Notes: a model not told the origin generated them from the sequence alone. A DNA stretch of 25,126 bases from Blastomyces gilchristii SLH14081 (GCF_000003855.2 NW_003101678.1:3410294-3435419); one strand, 5' to 3'; positions 1 through 11,090 are shown, counted from the stretch's first letter. Made by a program: numbers and translations.

Positions 1-394
1 ACTATTAAAACACTGTCAGAAATTCTCAAATTAAAGAGTATAGACTAATCAAATTTTTAATAAATATAGCAGAAATCAAATTATCTTGTATAATAATCAA
101 TTATTCACTCTCTCTTAATAAAACAGCAGTCATGTCTTCTCTCTCTCTCAAATAAACATGATGTGAGAAAAGTGAGTATCATATTAGATTATAATGACTA
201 ACACAGTCTCAGCATGCAGAGCTGTATAGACACAGTACATGCTGAATTAAGAAGCTGTGTAAGTTGTACATCAGTATTAGCATTTCAATGAGAGCTGTGT
301 AATATGAGAGAGCTGCAATTCTCATTCATATGTACAGAGAGTGAATTGCTGAAGTAAGTGTATATATATTGTATAAAAGTAATGCTTTTTAATA
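1..394 (-). mobile_element. Decayed fragment of the hAT-type element, second copy
   Basis: This stretch aligns end to end with the reverse complement of about 11965-12365 inside the hAT transposon. Shared blocks include ACTATTAAAACACT at the left edge, AGAGTATARACTAATCAAATTT, and GTGAGTATCA near 172. It carries the same small split gene in the opposite orientation. It is poorer in CG and GG/CC than the hAT copy, so it is more decayed. Similarity runs into a GTAAGTG donor at 354 and fades at about 390-395, where the LINE 5' repeats begin. The fragment continues beyond the left edge of the window. Confidence 0.75.
158..353 (+). pseudogene. Decayed copy of the hAT small Cys-rich gene
   Basis: This is the counterpart of the minus-strand gene at 12015-12210. 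A pyrimidine-rich CT tract and ATAAAC precede the ATG at 158. A 14-nt first exon is followed by a donor GTGAGT at 172, a branch-like GACTAAC ending at 202, and the acceptor CAG at 204-206, giving a 35-nt intron. The second exon runs to a GTAAGT donor at 354. The start codon and all splice signals are kept although the exon is damaged relative to the other copy. The conservation supports a real split gene. The function is unknown. Confidence 0.45.
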
Positions 395-519
395 GTCTGA
401 CCAACTTTTCACTTGAAAATAGATTAATAAACCTCTCAATTGAAACAGTCTGATCAACTTTTCATTTGAAAATAGACTGATAAATCTCTCAATTGAAACA
501 GTCTGATCAACTTTTCATT
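395..519 (+). repeat. LINE 5' UTR tandem repeat, 53-bp units
   Basis: Two complete 53-bp units (395-447 and 448-500) and a partial third (501-519) each begin GTCTGAYCAACTTTTCA and contain GAAAATAGAYTRATAAA and CTCTCAATTGAAACA. They sit just before the ORF1 start. 5' monomer arrays acting as internal promoters are known in several LINE families. A promoter role here is inference. Confidence 0.75.
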
Positions 520-530
520 CAGTGTGTAAA

Positions 531-2120
531 ATGAGTTCAAGAGTACACTCAGTTGATGTGGAAAAAGATGTTCTCCCAGATGCTGTTCCTGAGATTGAAA
601 TTCTAAAGAGAAGAAAGAAGGAAGAAATAGAGAAACAACAAGTTCTTGAAATACAGGAACTGGAAAAAGCAAGTAAAATTCTTGGAAAACAGTGTCTGAG
701 TGAGAAGAATGAAGAAGTTCTGTTAATTCTTCATACTGAGGCTAGACAACTACAAGAAGTGACCAAGTTCAAACTTGGAATTTCAAATACAATTTAAAAA
801 ACATTGAAATCTTCTAGTACAGTCACTGACTCTTTCTCATCTTCTACTTCTTCATCTTCTTCTTCAAATCAGAAGAAAATATATACTCAAGTAGTAAAAT
901 CTACTGTCTCTAAACCTGCTATTTCAAAACCTGCTTAAAATTCTGAGAAAACTGAGAAGAATATTACTCAGATCTCTGTTCATAGACAAGAAAAAAAAGA
1001 AATGTAAAAAGAGAAGAACTTTCAAATCTTCAGAAATAGAAGACTTATTCTCAAAGTCTCAAATCAGAACCTCTTGCAAAAAAACAAGCTAATCTCAAAT
1101 CTCATTTTCAGAATTAGAATTGAAATTAATTAGCAGTTCTTTTCTCAGTTAATGACTGATATTGAAGTTCAAAAATCAGTTATAGCTTCAATTGAGTCAT
1201 CTTTCTTTGAAGATTCTATTATTTTGACTACAATGCCTGAATTCATTGCAGAATTCCTTATTCAGAATAAGAATCTCTGAAAATCAGCAATAGAATCTCT
1301 ACTGAATACAATAATTCTATCTGAGAGAGATAAAAAGTGAGACAAATTCATTCTTTATAATATTTCAGTTGAAATCTTTGACTGTGAGAAAGAAATACTA
1401 CTTCTCAAAAATGAATTAGAAGAATACAATTCTATTCAACTGAGAAAAGAGCCTGTATAACTTAATTTAATTAAGTACAGATAGAGCAGAAGAAATGCCT
1501 CTATTCTGATATATACAAAGATACTTAAACAATCAAGAATCTCTGAAGTAAGAGTAGCAGATTTGAAAATGAGAGTCTATGAATACAAAGACTCAAGAAT
1601 GAATCTCAAAGCTCAAACACAGTGTTCAAACTGTCAAAGATATGAACACTTTGCAATCTCTTATTTCAGAGACTCAAAATGTGTATTCTGTGCTAGAGAT
1701 AATAAAACTAGTGAGCATAAATATGAAACATGCTTAAAAAAAGATGAAATATATTAATATACTCTGCTTAAATGCTTCAATTGTAAAGAAAAACACATAT
1801 CTAACTCAAAAGAATGTGTATTTACTTCAAGAACTCAGAAGAACTAGAGAAAAGATGAAGCTTAAAGTGAATCTAAAACTGAAGAGAAAAGTCAAGCTAG
1901 TAAATCTATAACTGTAAGTTTGAAAAGAAGAAACTCTTAACTATCTAGATCTTCAAACTTCAATTCTTCAACTAAATATAAACAGAATTTGAATTCTCAA
2001 ACATCTGCTAAGATTAGAGAATTGAGAAATAACTCTGATAATAAACTAGATAGAATGCAAGTAGTTGAGATTTCTACTTTTCAAAATAGTTATAATCTAC
2101 TATCTGGTGATAGTGATTAG
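531..2120 (+). pseudogene. LINE ORF1 (gag-like, zinc knuckles), stop-ridden
   Basis: ORF1 proteins of Tad/I-type LINEs bind element RNA and form the ribonucleoprotein. The frame stays open from ATG 531 (MSSRVHSVDV) to TAG 2118-2120, about 530 codons, broken only by in-frame TAA, TGA and TAG where Gln, Trp or Arg is likely. I prefer ATG 531 to the GTG at 522. The N-terminus (about codons 20-60) is a Lys/Glu-rich probable coiled coil, followed by a Ser-rich linker. Three Cys/His clusters lie at 1623-1817: CSNC with His four residues on and Tyr in place of the last Cys; CVFC with His and Cys; and CFNC-KEKH ending in Cys. This matches the three-knuckle layout of LINE gags. ORF2 starts 29 bp downstream. 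Confidence 0.85.
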
Positions 2121-2149
2121 ATTCTACTCTATCTTCACTCTCTTTTAGT

Positions 2150-3351
2150 ATGAATGTATAACAAAAATAACAAAAAAAGATTAAAAACTCTTCAAAAATC
2201 ACATTTATTCACAACAATGTGAATTGAAACTCAAATTACATTTATTCTTGTCTTCAGATTGCATTTGAATAAAAAGTTGATTTTATACTTCTTCAAGAAT
2301 CAAACTTTGATACTGAGTAAAAGTACATCATTTCTTATTCAAGCTATTACTACTTTCTTTCTGAAAAATCTGAGATAAAATCAAGAGTACTGATCTATGA
2401 GAGAAAAAGATCAAGATATTAATTTAATCTAAGATTTAATATTATATCTGACTCTGATATTCTAGTAAGTGATATTATAGATAAAGTGAATGAGTTTAAT
2501 ACTATTCAACTTATAAATATCTATAATGAAAAGTCATTGAAAGAAAAAAACAATATCTGAATAATTAATAGAGAATTTTTGAATATATCTCTTCTAAAAA
2601 ACTCTATAATTGTAGAAGACTTCAATGCATATTATCTCTGATGAAACTCAGAGTGTATAAGAGCAGTAAGAGCAGATAAACTGATTGAATAAACTTTTAA
2701 GTATTTAATAGATTTAGTTAACAAGTCTAATCAATAAACATTCTTTAGAAAAGATATGAAACAGAAATCTATTATAGATTTAATATTCATATCATAAAAT
2801 CTAATTGAAAAAAGATATATAAACTGATTTATTAATTCAAATGAAATATCAGAATCAGATTATGAAATTATTCAATCTAATATTAAACTGAGTAAAAAAT
2901 AAAGAAGTGAAAATCCTCTTCTCTCTAATCAGTATAACTTTGAAAAAGCTGATTGAAAAGCAGTTAAAGAAAGAGTAAAACAGCTGAAATCTGAAAGACA
3001 GAGTAAGCTCTATTGAAATCAAAGTCAAGATATCTTAAATGAAATGCTTGAGAATAAAGTAAAGCTGATTACATCTATTCTTCTAACAAGTATTAATGAA
3101 AATATTTCAAAGAAAAAGTCTTCTAAGTATTTCAAATCTTGATAGAATGAGAATATCACTTCTAAAAGAAAGTAATTAGTCACTGCTAAGAGAGATTGAA
3201 AGAATAACTCAATATCTGATGAAGAGTTTAAAGCTATTTAAAATAAATATTTTTCAGATATTAAAAGAGTCAAAACAGATTGCTGAAACAAATTTCTTGA
3301 AGAAGTACAAGAAAAAGAAGTTTTTAAAGCCTTCAACTATACTAAAACAAG
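2150..3351 (+). pseudogene. LINE ORF2, N-terminal AP endonuclease part
   Basis: This encodes the endonuclease that nicks the target for target-primed reverse transcription. The frame beginning at ATG 2150 is kept to the solo LTR at 3352. Recognisable family motifs are VDFILLQESNFD (family form LLQEP; the Glu is catalytic), a RVLIYERK segment, and VEDFNAYY followed by two TGA codons where the family has a Trp-containing stretch before N-S (family form GDFNAHHPLWNS). Next come RADKLIE and IIDLIF. The segment then becomes the linker leading to the reverse transcriptase (EVFKAFNYTKT). In-frame TGA and TAA occur throughout. Confidence 0.85.
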
Positions 3352-3634
3352 TGTAAAAGGCCTACGCCGAATAGATCGGTATAATATATAGGTCTTATAT
3401 AACAAAGAGAAAAACATTAGAGAAGGAAAGAAAGAGAAAGTGTGGGAATCAGTGATCGGGGTGGATATTTATACGCGTACGCGGTGGTGTACGCGGTGGA
3501 GCTTCGGGGCGGAAGAATAGGAATTCCGTAGGTTTTCGGCCGAGGATCGGCGACCCAGAATCGGAACGGTAGGAATCTGTGAAGTGTAATGAAATAGTCC
3601 ATATGATTGATCGGGCGCAGCCCGCCACAACAAG
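3347..3634 (-). mobile_element. Solo LTR of the Gypsy-B family with 5-bp TSD
   Basis: The LTR spans 3352-3629 (278 bp), starts TGTAAAAGG and ends CCGCCACA. It is flanked by perfect 5-bp duplications ACAAG at 3347-3351 and 3630-3634. It aligns in the same direction with the LTR at 24442-24731, for example at GTCTTATATAAC, ATATTTATAC and GAAGTGTAATGAAATAGTC. Since that element is on the minus strand, this LTR is assigned minus. No internal region remains, as expected after LTR-LTR recombination. It keeps many CG and GG/CC dinucleotides while the surrounding LINE has almost none. Excising it with one TSD restores the ORF2 frame. Confidence 0.9.
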
Positions 3635-3859
3635 AAGTGTAGCAAAGCTTTCAATCTTAGAATATGAATTTCAGAATGAATTGTATACAGCAAACTCTTT
3701 TGAGGAAAAATGTCAAGTTTTTATGAGAATTCTCTTTCAAAACTCATCACATTTATAAGAGAAGAATATGTCATTTCATGAATATATTGATGAAAATAAC
3801 TGGGAATGACCTGAGCTTACATGTGATGAACTAGAGTCAGTAATATTCTCAAGTTCAAT
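3635..3859 (+). pseudogene. LINE ORF2, linker between endonuclease and RT
   Basis: After removal of the solo LTR the frame reads on as T-R-S-V-A-K-L-S-I-L-E-Y-E-F-Q. It continues through NELYTANSFEEKCQVF, an MRILFQNSSHL segment and a WPELTCDELESVIFSSS segment (Trp as TGA). It then joins directly to IKTAAGPDSIN at 17886 once Gypsy-A is removed. The stretch corresponds to the region just before the first reverse transcriptase block of LINEs, where an E...A-PGPD pattern is usual. Confidence 0.8.
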
Positions 3860-4042
3860 TGTGGTTCGGGAGAACGTACGACCGCCGGATAATAACGCGG
3901 CTGCTTCCGAACATGCTTACACTTCTGAAATTGCTTACAAATGTAAAAGGGGCTATAGCGGCCACTAAATTTAGTGTACTGAATATAAGAAGCCAGCATA
4001 CACCTGTAATTGTACACTGCCTCAAGCAACCTTTGAATCACA
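3860..4042 (+). repeat. Gypsy-A left (5') LTR
   Basis: This 183-bp LTR starts TGTGGTTCGGGAG and ends TTTGAATCACA. Its first half retains CG and GG (ACGTACGACC, CGCGGCTG) that have become AT-rich in the right LTR, whereas its last third is the more mutated of the two (AAGCCAGCATACACC against AAGCCGGCGTACGCC). Such short LTRs are at the low end for gypsy elements. Confidence 0.9.
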
Positions 4043-4443
4043 TCTGATAGCATGTCTAAAAACTGGTGAGAAGCACAGGCTTCTTCAGAATGTGATAATT
4101 TCATCTATGAAGCACTTTGTAGTTATCATGTCAGTGTGGTTCTAAAACATCTCAAAAGATAACATATAAAGAAGTGATGAGTGAAAGAGCATCTGATTGA
4201 TACTGCTCTGCTTGATGAAGAAAAACTCTATACTCAGACAAATGCCATGTATGCAAACAGATGAGATGTGAGAAAAGAAATAAGAGTGATGAACCAGATT
4301 CAAAGAAGATCACTCTCTACTTAGAAGAATAAAAAAGAAGTGATCATCACTGAAGTTATACAATGATAACAGAAATCATATCATAATATAATCATATAAT
4401 GATATACTGATAGACATTATATAATCAATGAGAAACTACTGAA
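4043..4443 (+). other. Gypsy-A leader with possible primer-binding site
   Basis: This is about 400 bp between the left LTR and the chosen gag ATG. Two bases after the LTR is TGATAGCATGTC (4045-4056). If its GA was once GG, it would start TGG, the complement of a tRNA CCA end, as primer-binding sites do. This is inference from the mutation pattern. No other feature is evident, and gag may start upstream of 4444. Confidence 0.35.
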
Positions 4444-5691
4444 ATGAATATCTTCTCTAGTTAATATAAACAATATTCTTCTCTGCTATCTGAACTGAAA
4501 GATATGCAGAATCTTCTGAAGAATTTACTCAAAGCAGTAAGAAAAGCAGCTGAGATCACTGAATCAGTAGTGAAACTCTGTATATATATAAGAATTCTAA
4601 ATGAGATTGAGATCTTGTATACACAGTGACAGACTGAGATAAAAGTTAAGTAATAATTGATATTCAATACAGATCAAGTATTCACTATAAAGAGCTTCAT
4701 CAATGCAATCATCATGATTAATAAGAATAGAGAAAATCAGCTTATAGACCTGTAACAGAAGATTGAATATTTACACAGATAGATAATCACACTGAATCTG
4801 AAGATCTTACTATAATCATTTATAACTTTCTCAGAAATGTACACATTATCTGAGACTGCTGCACAGAATGAGAATCTGAATATGAAATATATCAAGTTAG
4901 AAGATCTGCTGAAATTATTAAGCTTTAATAATGACTGAAAAAATGATGCTGCAATCAGCTAGCTAAGTCAGATATAATTATATTATCAGATTAAATATGA
5001 ACTTACAGACAGACAGTTAACAGAATTTTAATAAGTCTTAAAATCTATCACATTTCTACATGAAAAAGCAAAGTCATTATAAATAACTAATGAAAAGATA
5101 AATCTCACAGATCTGAAATAATATTCATTTTTATAAATATAAAATGAGTTTTTCAAATAAATCTTGTACAACTTTGAGAAAGTGAATATATAAGATAAGT
5201 GTTATAAATACTTCACTGAATATAGATAAGTAAGTAATCTTATATCATACTTCACACACTTCAGTTTACACTATCTTATATTGAATGAAGAGCTTTGAAT
5301 ATCTTTCTATTTACAGATCTTTATTCATGATCTTATATCTGAGTTAAGAGTGAAATGAAAATACTTAATCTTATAATCAGATACAGTGAAACAAGTATAC
5401 AATATTCTCATTGTATGAGAATAAGTAAGTCAATTATAATAGAAAATACTGCAATTGAGTATATCTCAGTAGAGAATGAGTAATCAGACTTCTATAATAT
5501 AAGCTACACACTTAAATACAATGAATTTGAATTTGAATGTTATTACTAAAGTATTAAATCTCTTAAAAAAGAGATTCTCTGAGTGAAAATCTTGATATTA
5601 TGAGTATCAAGCTTGCTTCAACTGCAGATGCTAAAATCATGATATAAAAGATTGCACACAGCATGCACAGTCAAGAGAGTCAAAAAACTAG
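4444..5691 (+). pseudogene. Gypsy-A gag with CCHC zinc knuckle
   Basis: Gag forms the virus-like particle and its zinc knuckle binds element RNA. From ATG 4444 one frame can be followed for about 415 codons, broken only by TAA/TAG (expected Gln) and TGA (expected Trp). The body is Leu/Lys/Glu-rich and helical. Near the C-terminus, codons from 5614 to 5655 give C-F-N-C, four residues, His, D-I-K-D, Cys, a perfect C-X2-C-X4-H-X4-C knuckle. The reading frame ends at TAG 5689-5691 directly after an A_AAA_AAC heptamer. The start is uncertain because the leader is long and decayed. Confidence 0.8.
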
Positions 5692-5723
5692 CAGAATCAG
5701 TGAGCTCAGAGACACTCACTGAT
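5682..5723 (+). promoter_or_regulatory. Candidate -1 ribosomal frameshift signal between gag and pol
   Basis: The heptamer A AAA AAC lies at 5682-5688, exactly in the gag codon phase required (tcA AAA AAC). The gag stop TAG follows at 5689-5691. A 7-nt spacer is followed by a perfect 9-bp stem, ATCAGTGAG (5696-5704) with CTCACTGAT (5715-5723), closing a 10-nt loop. After a -1 slip the next codons (CTA GCA GAA TCA) enter the frame in which all of pol is read (positions divisible by 3). Heptamer, spacing, stem and frame relation all fit the known architecture. Confidence 0.75.
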
Positions 5724-8700
5724 ATTCTATAAAAAGTCTTCAAAGTGAAAGAGATATCTGTATTAGATGACTCACTGAATTCTATAAATATAAAGAGAAA
5801 GCAGACTTCTGACTGAGATGTGAATAAGAATGAAGTGAATACTCATCTCAATATCTTGAGACCTGAAATGTTAATGTATAGAGAGCACTTGAGTAAGAAT
5901 TAAGAGATAGCTGCAAAAGTATTAGCAGATATAGAAGCTTCTATATAATATATTAATAATTATATGATCTGAAGACTAAAAGAGGTCTGTCAAGTGAAGA
6001 ATCTCTGATATATAAGATTATCTGATAACTGATATTTAGTATTATCTATAAGAGTAAGAGTTCTCTTTCACTTTGAAGAATAATCTTACTATATTTGAGT
6101 ATGAGAGCTGCAGAACATGAAATACAATCTTATTCTCAGACTCAATTGATTTCAAAGATTCACTCTGCAGATTCAATGATATACATGTTATATACAGTTA
6201 ATTAATAAGAAGAAAACAGTTCATACAATTCTATCAACTGATATAAGAAGAACATTTCACACTTCTGATATAGAAGAGTTAAATCTGCTTATATATTAAT
6301 AAGTAAAGAGAATGATTTACAAGATCTCATTCAAAAGCATTCTGTATGTTATACAGGATCTGAAAGTGAAGAAAACTAAGATAAAGAATATACAGGAGAA
6401 TAAATATATGAAGAAACTTCTAAAAAAGTATGAAAAGATCTTCTGAATAAATCTTTCATCAGAATTGTCACTGGAACAAGAATTCATATATGAGATTGAC
6501 ATGAGAGATATGAAATCAGTCAATTAAAATGCATACTCTCTGTTACAAACATATCTTGAAGAACAGAAGCATCAGATCACAGACCTTCTAGAATATGATC
6601 TTATACAATTCTCATCAAGTGCATGAGACTTCTCAGTTCTATTTATGAAAAAGACAGATGAGAAGTGATGAATATATATCAATTATTAAGCACTTAATAA
6701 GCTTATAATCAAGAATGAATATTCACTGTCACAAATTCAATAACAGTTGAATACAGTTGAAAACACCTGATATCTATCAAAGATTGATCTTCTTTCAGAA
6801 TACTGATAGATCTGTGTAAATGAACTGTCAGTACTGTGAACTACATTTAATATATAATAAGAGAAGTTTGAATTCCTGATAATGCTATTCAGTCTAATAA
6901 ATGTGCCTGTTATCTTTTAAATAATAATGAATATGATTCTTTATAAATAGAACAGAAGCTCATATCTTATATATCTGAATGACATTCTAGTCTTCTCAAA
7001 CTCATATAATAAATATCTGAAGCATCTTGATAAAGTGCTTATAACTCTGACAGAGTATAAGCTCTATATTAAATCAATAAAGTGTGTGTTTGAAATGAAA
7101 GAGTTGAAGTTTATAGAACATGTAATAAGTGATGACTGTATACACTTCATCTCAGAGAAATTGAATGTCATAGTGAATTAACTGCAGCTGAGAAATATAC
7201 ATTATATATAATAATTTCTTGAATTGATCTTATATTACTGCAGATTCATCAAAGATTTCATATAAATAGCTGTATTACTCTCAGATCTCTTAAGAGAAAC
7301 ATATACTAATCTGCAGAAGAAGAAGTTTCAGTTAATCATCTGAAATATCACATGTGAAGAGGCTTTTCTCACACTGAGAAAATATGTGATAACATTCTCA
7401 GTGTTTATTCAACTGAATTGTAATAAATGTTTCTATATTAAGATAAACATATCTGAATAGGCTATCAGAGACGCTCTTCTACAGATAAGCAAGAATAGTA
7501 AGCTGCATCTGATGACATACAATGATAGAAAACTATCAGATACTCAGCTCAATTACTCAGTGTATGAAAAAGAATTACTAGTGATTAAGTATGTACTGAC
7601 ATTGTGAAATAGATATATTAACAATGAGTATACAATAACAGTGATCACAGATCATGAAAGTCTTATCTATCTATAATTAATAATAAAATCTTCTAAATGC
7701 TTAGCATGTTGAATCTTGAAGTTTCAAGTGTATAATCTTAATATCAAATACTGAAAGAAATTGAATACTGTAGTATCTGATGCAATCAGTCACAGATCTG
7801 ATTTCATGAGTGAGAATTCTGTGAATCAGATATAAGAGAAGTTCACATTAAATGTACTGAGAGAATGCAAGAAATCAGAATGAGTGAATATAATGATCTC
7901 TCACTTGAAGAATGATAAGATATCAGATAACAAGTATCTTATAAAAGTGATAAAAGAGATGCTTTCAAACTTCAAGCTGAGAAAATTAAAAAACAATATT
8001 GTGCTTTACTGTAATCTAGAATACATAAAAGCTCTCTATCTAAAACATTTACTAAGATATAACTTAATGACTCACATGCACAAGGAATTCAGTCACTTAG
8101 AAAGCTCTGAACTCATGAGTGTACTCAAATCAAGAGTATACTGACTAAGCATGACTGAGGACATTCAGATGTACACTCACAAGTGTCTGAATTGTCAGGT
8201 TGTGAAAGAATCTAAGAAAGAGTTAGAATGTGAGAAAGTACAATATCAGATGAAATGTACAATACAATCATTTGAATAATGAGAGATGAATCTCATAGAT
8301 ATATTACTGTGAATATTAAATGAAAATCATTGAATAATCACTGCTATTAACTATACTACTGACTGATCAGTCATAAAAGCAGTTTCAGAGATAACAGAGA
8401 AGATGATGATAAAGTTTCTATATAATGAGATCTATATTAACTATGAAATACTGTGTGAGATTCTAACTAATAATAATGCAAATCTCATAGAAGAAGTGAT
8501 GAGGCATTTCATGAGTCAGTTACAGATAAAATATTGTAGAATAATATTATATCACTCACAGATAAATGAGAAGATGAAACACTTGAATGAAATCTTGAGT
8601 AATATGCTAATGAAATATCTAGTGAGTAAGTCTATAAGACTATGAGATGAATATCTCAGACAGGCACTATTAGTCACATGAATTTGACAGTATGCAGTCT

Positions 8701-9752
8701 TCAAGTGTTTATTATTCTATCTGTTATATGAATTACATCCATGCATGCTGAAGAATGCTTCAGAAAAGATGAGAGAGAGAATAGCAGTTACAGATGCAAC
8801 AGTTACAGACACAGCAGTCACAGACATAAAATCAAGATTGAAAGAGATCAGTCACACACATGTAAAAGCTAATAAGTTACTCCTAAACTGAGCAATTCAA
8901 TCAAAAAGAATACAAGACTCACTAGTTAAGAAATTGAGTCTTAAGATAAGAATATGAATTCTCATATGTAATAAGAGTTCTGAGAAGTTTCAATCTAGAT
9001 GATTTGAGCTCTATAAAATACTCAAATCACATTCTCTGAAAATATACACATTGAAGGAATCAGAGAGACAGATCTTATATAACTTAATAAATGATTCACA
9101 TCTTATGAAGATGAAGATATAAGACTTAAGTGAATTATGATTATTCACAGCACTATTATCAGCATTGAAAAAGAAGAGAGTTATAATTGACAAGTCTCAT
9201 GAAGTAACAGAAATCATAGACACTTATAAATCAGATAATCTTACTTATTCTGATCTTTTCATAATTATAAGAAAAGAATAAGAAGTAATGAAGAAATGAG
9301 ATGAATATCATACTTTAATAAGTAATGAGACTGTAGCTGATTATATAATAACACATCACAGACAGCAGATGCAATGTGATAAAAAGCAGTCTCAGAGCAG
9401 CAGACTTGCACATGAGTCAGATTACAGAGAAAAAAGAAATTCAGAGTTGAATTCAACTGTTTATATCAGTTTAATTGTAGAGACAACAGAGAATGAAGCA
9501 TCTAAAACATTCACAGACATGTGAGATCAAGCTATCTTGACTTCTGAGAATGCTCAGAGATCAGGTGAGATTAGTTTCAATAAGCTGTTCACTGTAGTAG
9601 TCTGAGCAGGTGAAGAGAGACAGTATAATGTACAAGACAGAATCACAAGATGAAAGCTGCTGAACCTAGTCATTAAATACTGTACTATATAGAGGTCATG
9701 TAAGAGTAGTGGCTAGCAGACAAAGGAAAAGTGTAAGAAAGAGAAGAAATAA
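5688..9752 (+). pseudogene. Gypsy-A pol: (protease)-RT-RNase H-integrase
   Basis: A single frame can be read for about 1,350 codons to TAA 9750-9752, with only in-frame TGA/TAA/TAG. A protease Asp motif was not identified in the first 800 bp. RT (about 6580-7150) shows DEKWWIYINYQALNKL (Trp as TGA), SLINVPVIFQIMMN and the active site YLNDILVFS at 6972, where the family has YLDD. RNase H (about 7380-7790) has RKLSDTQLNYSVYEKELLVI and ITDHESLIYL. Integrase has an HHCC finger (His near 8078-8100, C-X2-C at 8184-8195) and a core with LIDILL; LTNNNAN stands where LSDRG is expected, and YHSQINEKMKHLNE follows. A GPY/F-like block, KFQSRWFELYKI, lies near 8985-9030. It is dead because of stops and lost catalytic Asp residues. 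Confidence 0.9.
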
Positions 9753-9944
9753 TGAATTGATTATCAACTGTAAGAGTCAGCTGCAAAAGATAAAATGTTA
9801 TTATACATATCTCATTCATTTTCATACATCACACATTTAATCTATTTCCAATGCCACACCATCTGAAAAATGCCAAAAACATCAAAAATAAAGGAAATCT
9901 CAAAACTCAAGATCTGCACGGAATTCAAGAGTCACAAGCCACTC
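9753..9944. other. Gypsy-A stretch after pol, no gene seen
   Basis: This is AT-rich sequence between the pol stop and the left end of the antisense gene. Around 9840-9940 it is slightly less depleted in CC/GG/CG (TTTCCAATGCCACACC, GCACGGAATTC) than pol. No motif was recognised. Confidence 0.4.
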
Positions 9945-11090
9945 TCATAATAATGTTATATATATCTTCAATTCCTCTACCACTCTGTGTACAACATTAA
10001 TATTGTTTATTGCAAGATTGACTGAAATGCCAATATAGAAATATGTATATATATGTATAGAAAAATTGAAGAAGAGTATAAGACCTGCAGAATCAGAAGC
10101 CAAGACAGGGAAAGTAGAAGTGAAAGAAACAGAAGAAGAAGAAGATATAGAATCAGATAAATAACAGCAGAAGTCATCTGAGACTGAACACTTATAACTC
10201 AGTATATGCATAATCTTCTCTGCAGAGAAGGAAGAGAAAGCACTGAGAGAAGCTTAAGAGTGAGAGAGAGTAGTCTCAGCAGTGTTATCATCTTTGATTA
10301 GAATAATCTCTGACACTGAAGTAACTAAGAATTATTATTAGTGTACAAAAATCATAAAATCAGAAATGAAAATAGTTACTGAATAAACACTCACTGATCT
10401 TAGAGTTATACACACAATTACAACATGCACAAGGCTTCTCAGAAAGAGAGAGAGAGACACAGAGAAATACAGAAAGAAGAATGCAATGCATAAACAGCTC
10501 ATTTTCATAATGACACTTCAGATAAGATGTACAAGTCTCATATCTGTGAGTGTAAAAGAGTACAATATCTGCATTCTCATTTCTGAAAACACAGTTATCT
10601 TTTGTCTGTATCATGAAGTCAGATAATAGATATTAGAGAATAGGCTGATACAGATCTATCATTCTGAAGAAATTTATCAGAGTGAATATTCTCATAATGT
10701 TGAACTTTACAGTTGTAAAAAGTTTCTTAATATCTGTGAATAACAGGACTTCATCTACAATAAAACTCATAATGATTTCTGCTAGAAAAATTAGTGTTGA
10801 AAGAGAAGATGAAAAAGAAAAGACTTACAATCTCAATACTGTTGAGAAGGGAGATGATTCTCTGATACAAATGAATAATTATCTCATCATGAATACTTAA
10901 AATGAACATAATAATTAATGTCTGTGACTGAGCTTCAGATAGTCATGTTGTACATCATCTTCATACAATAAATTGTTCTAGATATCAGTAAGAAGAACAG
11001 AAGTATACACACTGAGAAATGTGATTCATCATGTCTACACAACATCTTCTTAAAATGAGAAGAGCTGATAATAAAAGCAGAGACAGCAGA
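9945..11090 (-). pseudogene. Antisense gene of Gypsy-A, 3' portion (unknown product)
   Basis: The minus strand holds a chain of open segments between pol and the 3' LTR. Reading right to left, a Ser/Phe-rich segment joins in frame across the hAT site to the N-terminal part at 16860-17154. A likely intron spans 10828 to 10782: GTAAGT donor, CACTAAT branch, CTAG acceptor, 47 nt. Then come a Cys/His-bearing segment (10614-10360, with ETC-TSYL-KCHYENE and PCACCNC) and a Ser-rich segment (10211-9945). In-frame TGA codons interrupt them. I do not recognise a family. It could be an antisense accessory ORF as known in a few LTR elements, or an older gene captured by the element. Confidence 0.4.
10782..10828 (-). 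other. Candidate spliceosomal intron in the antisense gene
   Basis: On the minus strand the sequence reads GTAAGT (10828-10823), a pyrimidine-rich body, AACACTAAT (branch-like), then TTTTTCTAG ending at 10782. The length is 47 nt, usual for fungi. The signals are on the strand opposite to gag-pol. Confidence 0.45.

Noticed and set aside
3417..3693. Minus-strand open frames over the solo LTR
   Set aside because: They lie in LTR sequence with no domain and cross the TSD into LINE DNA.
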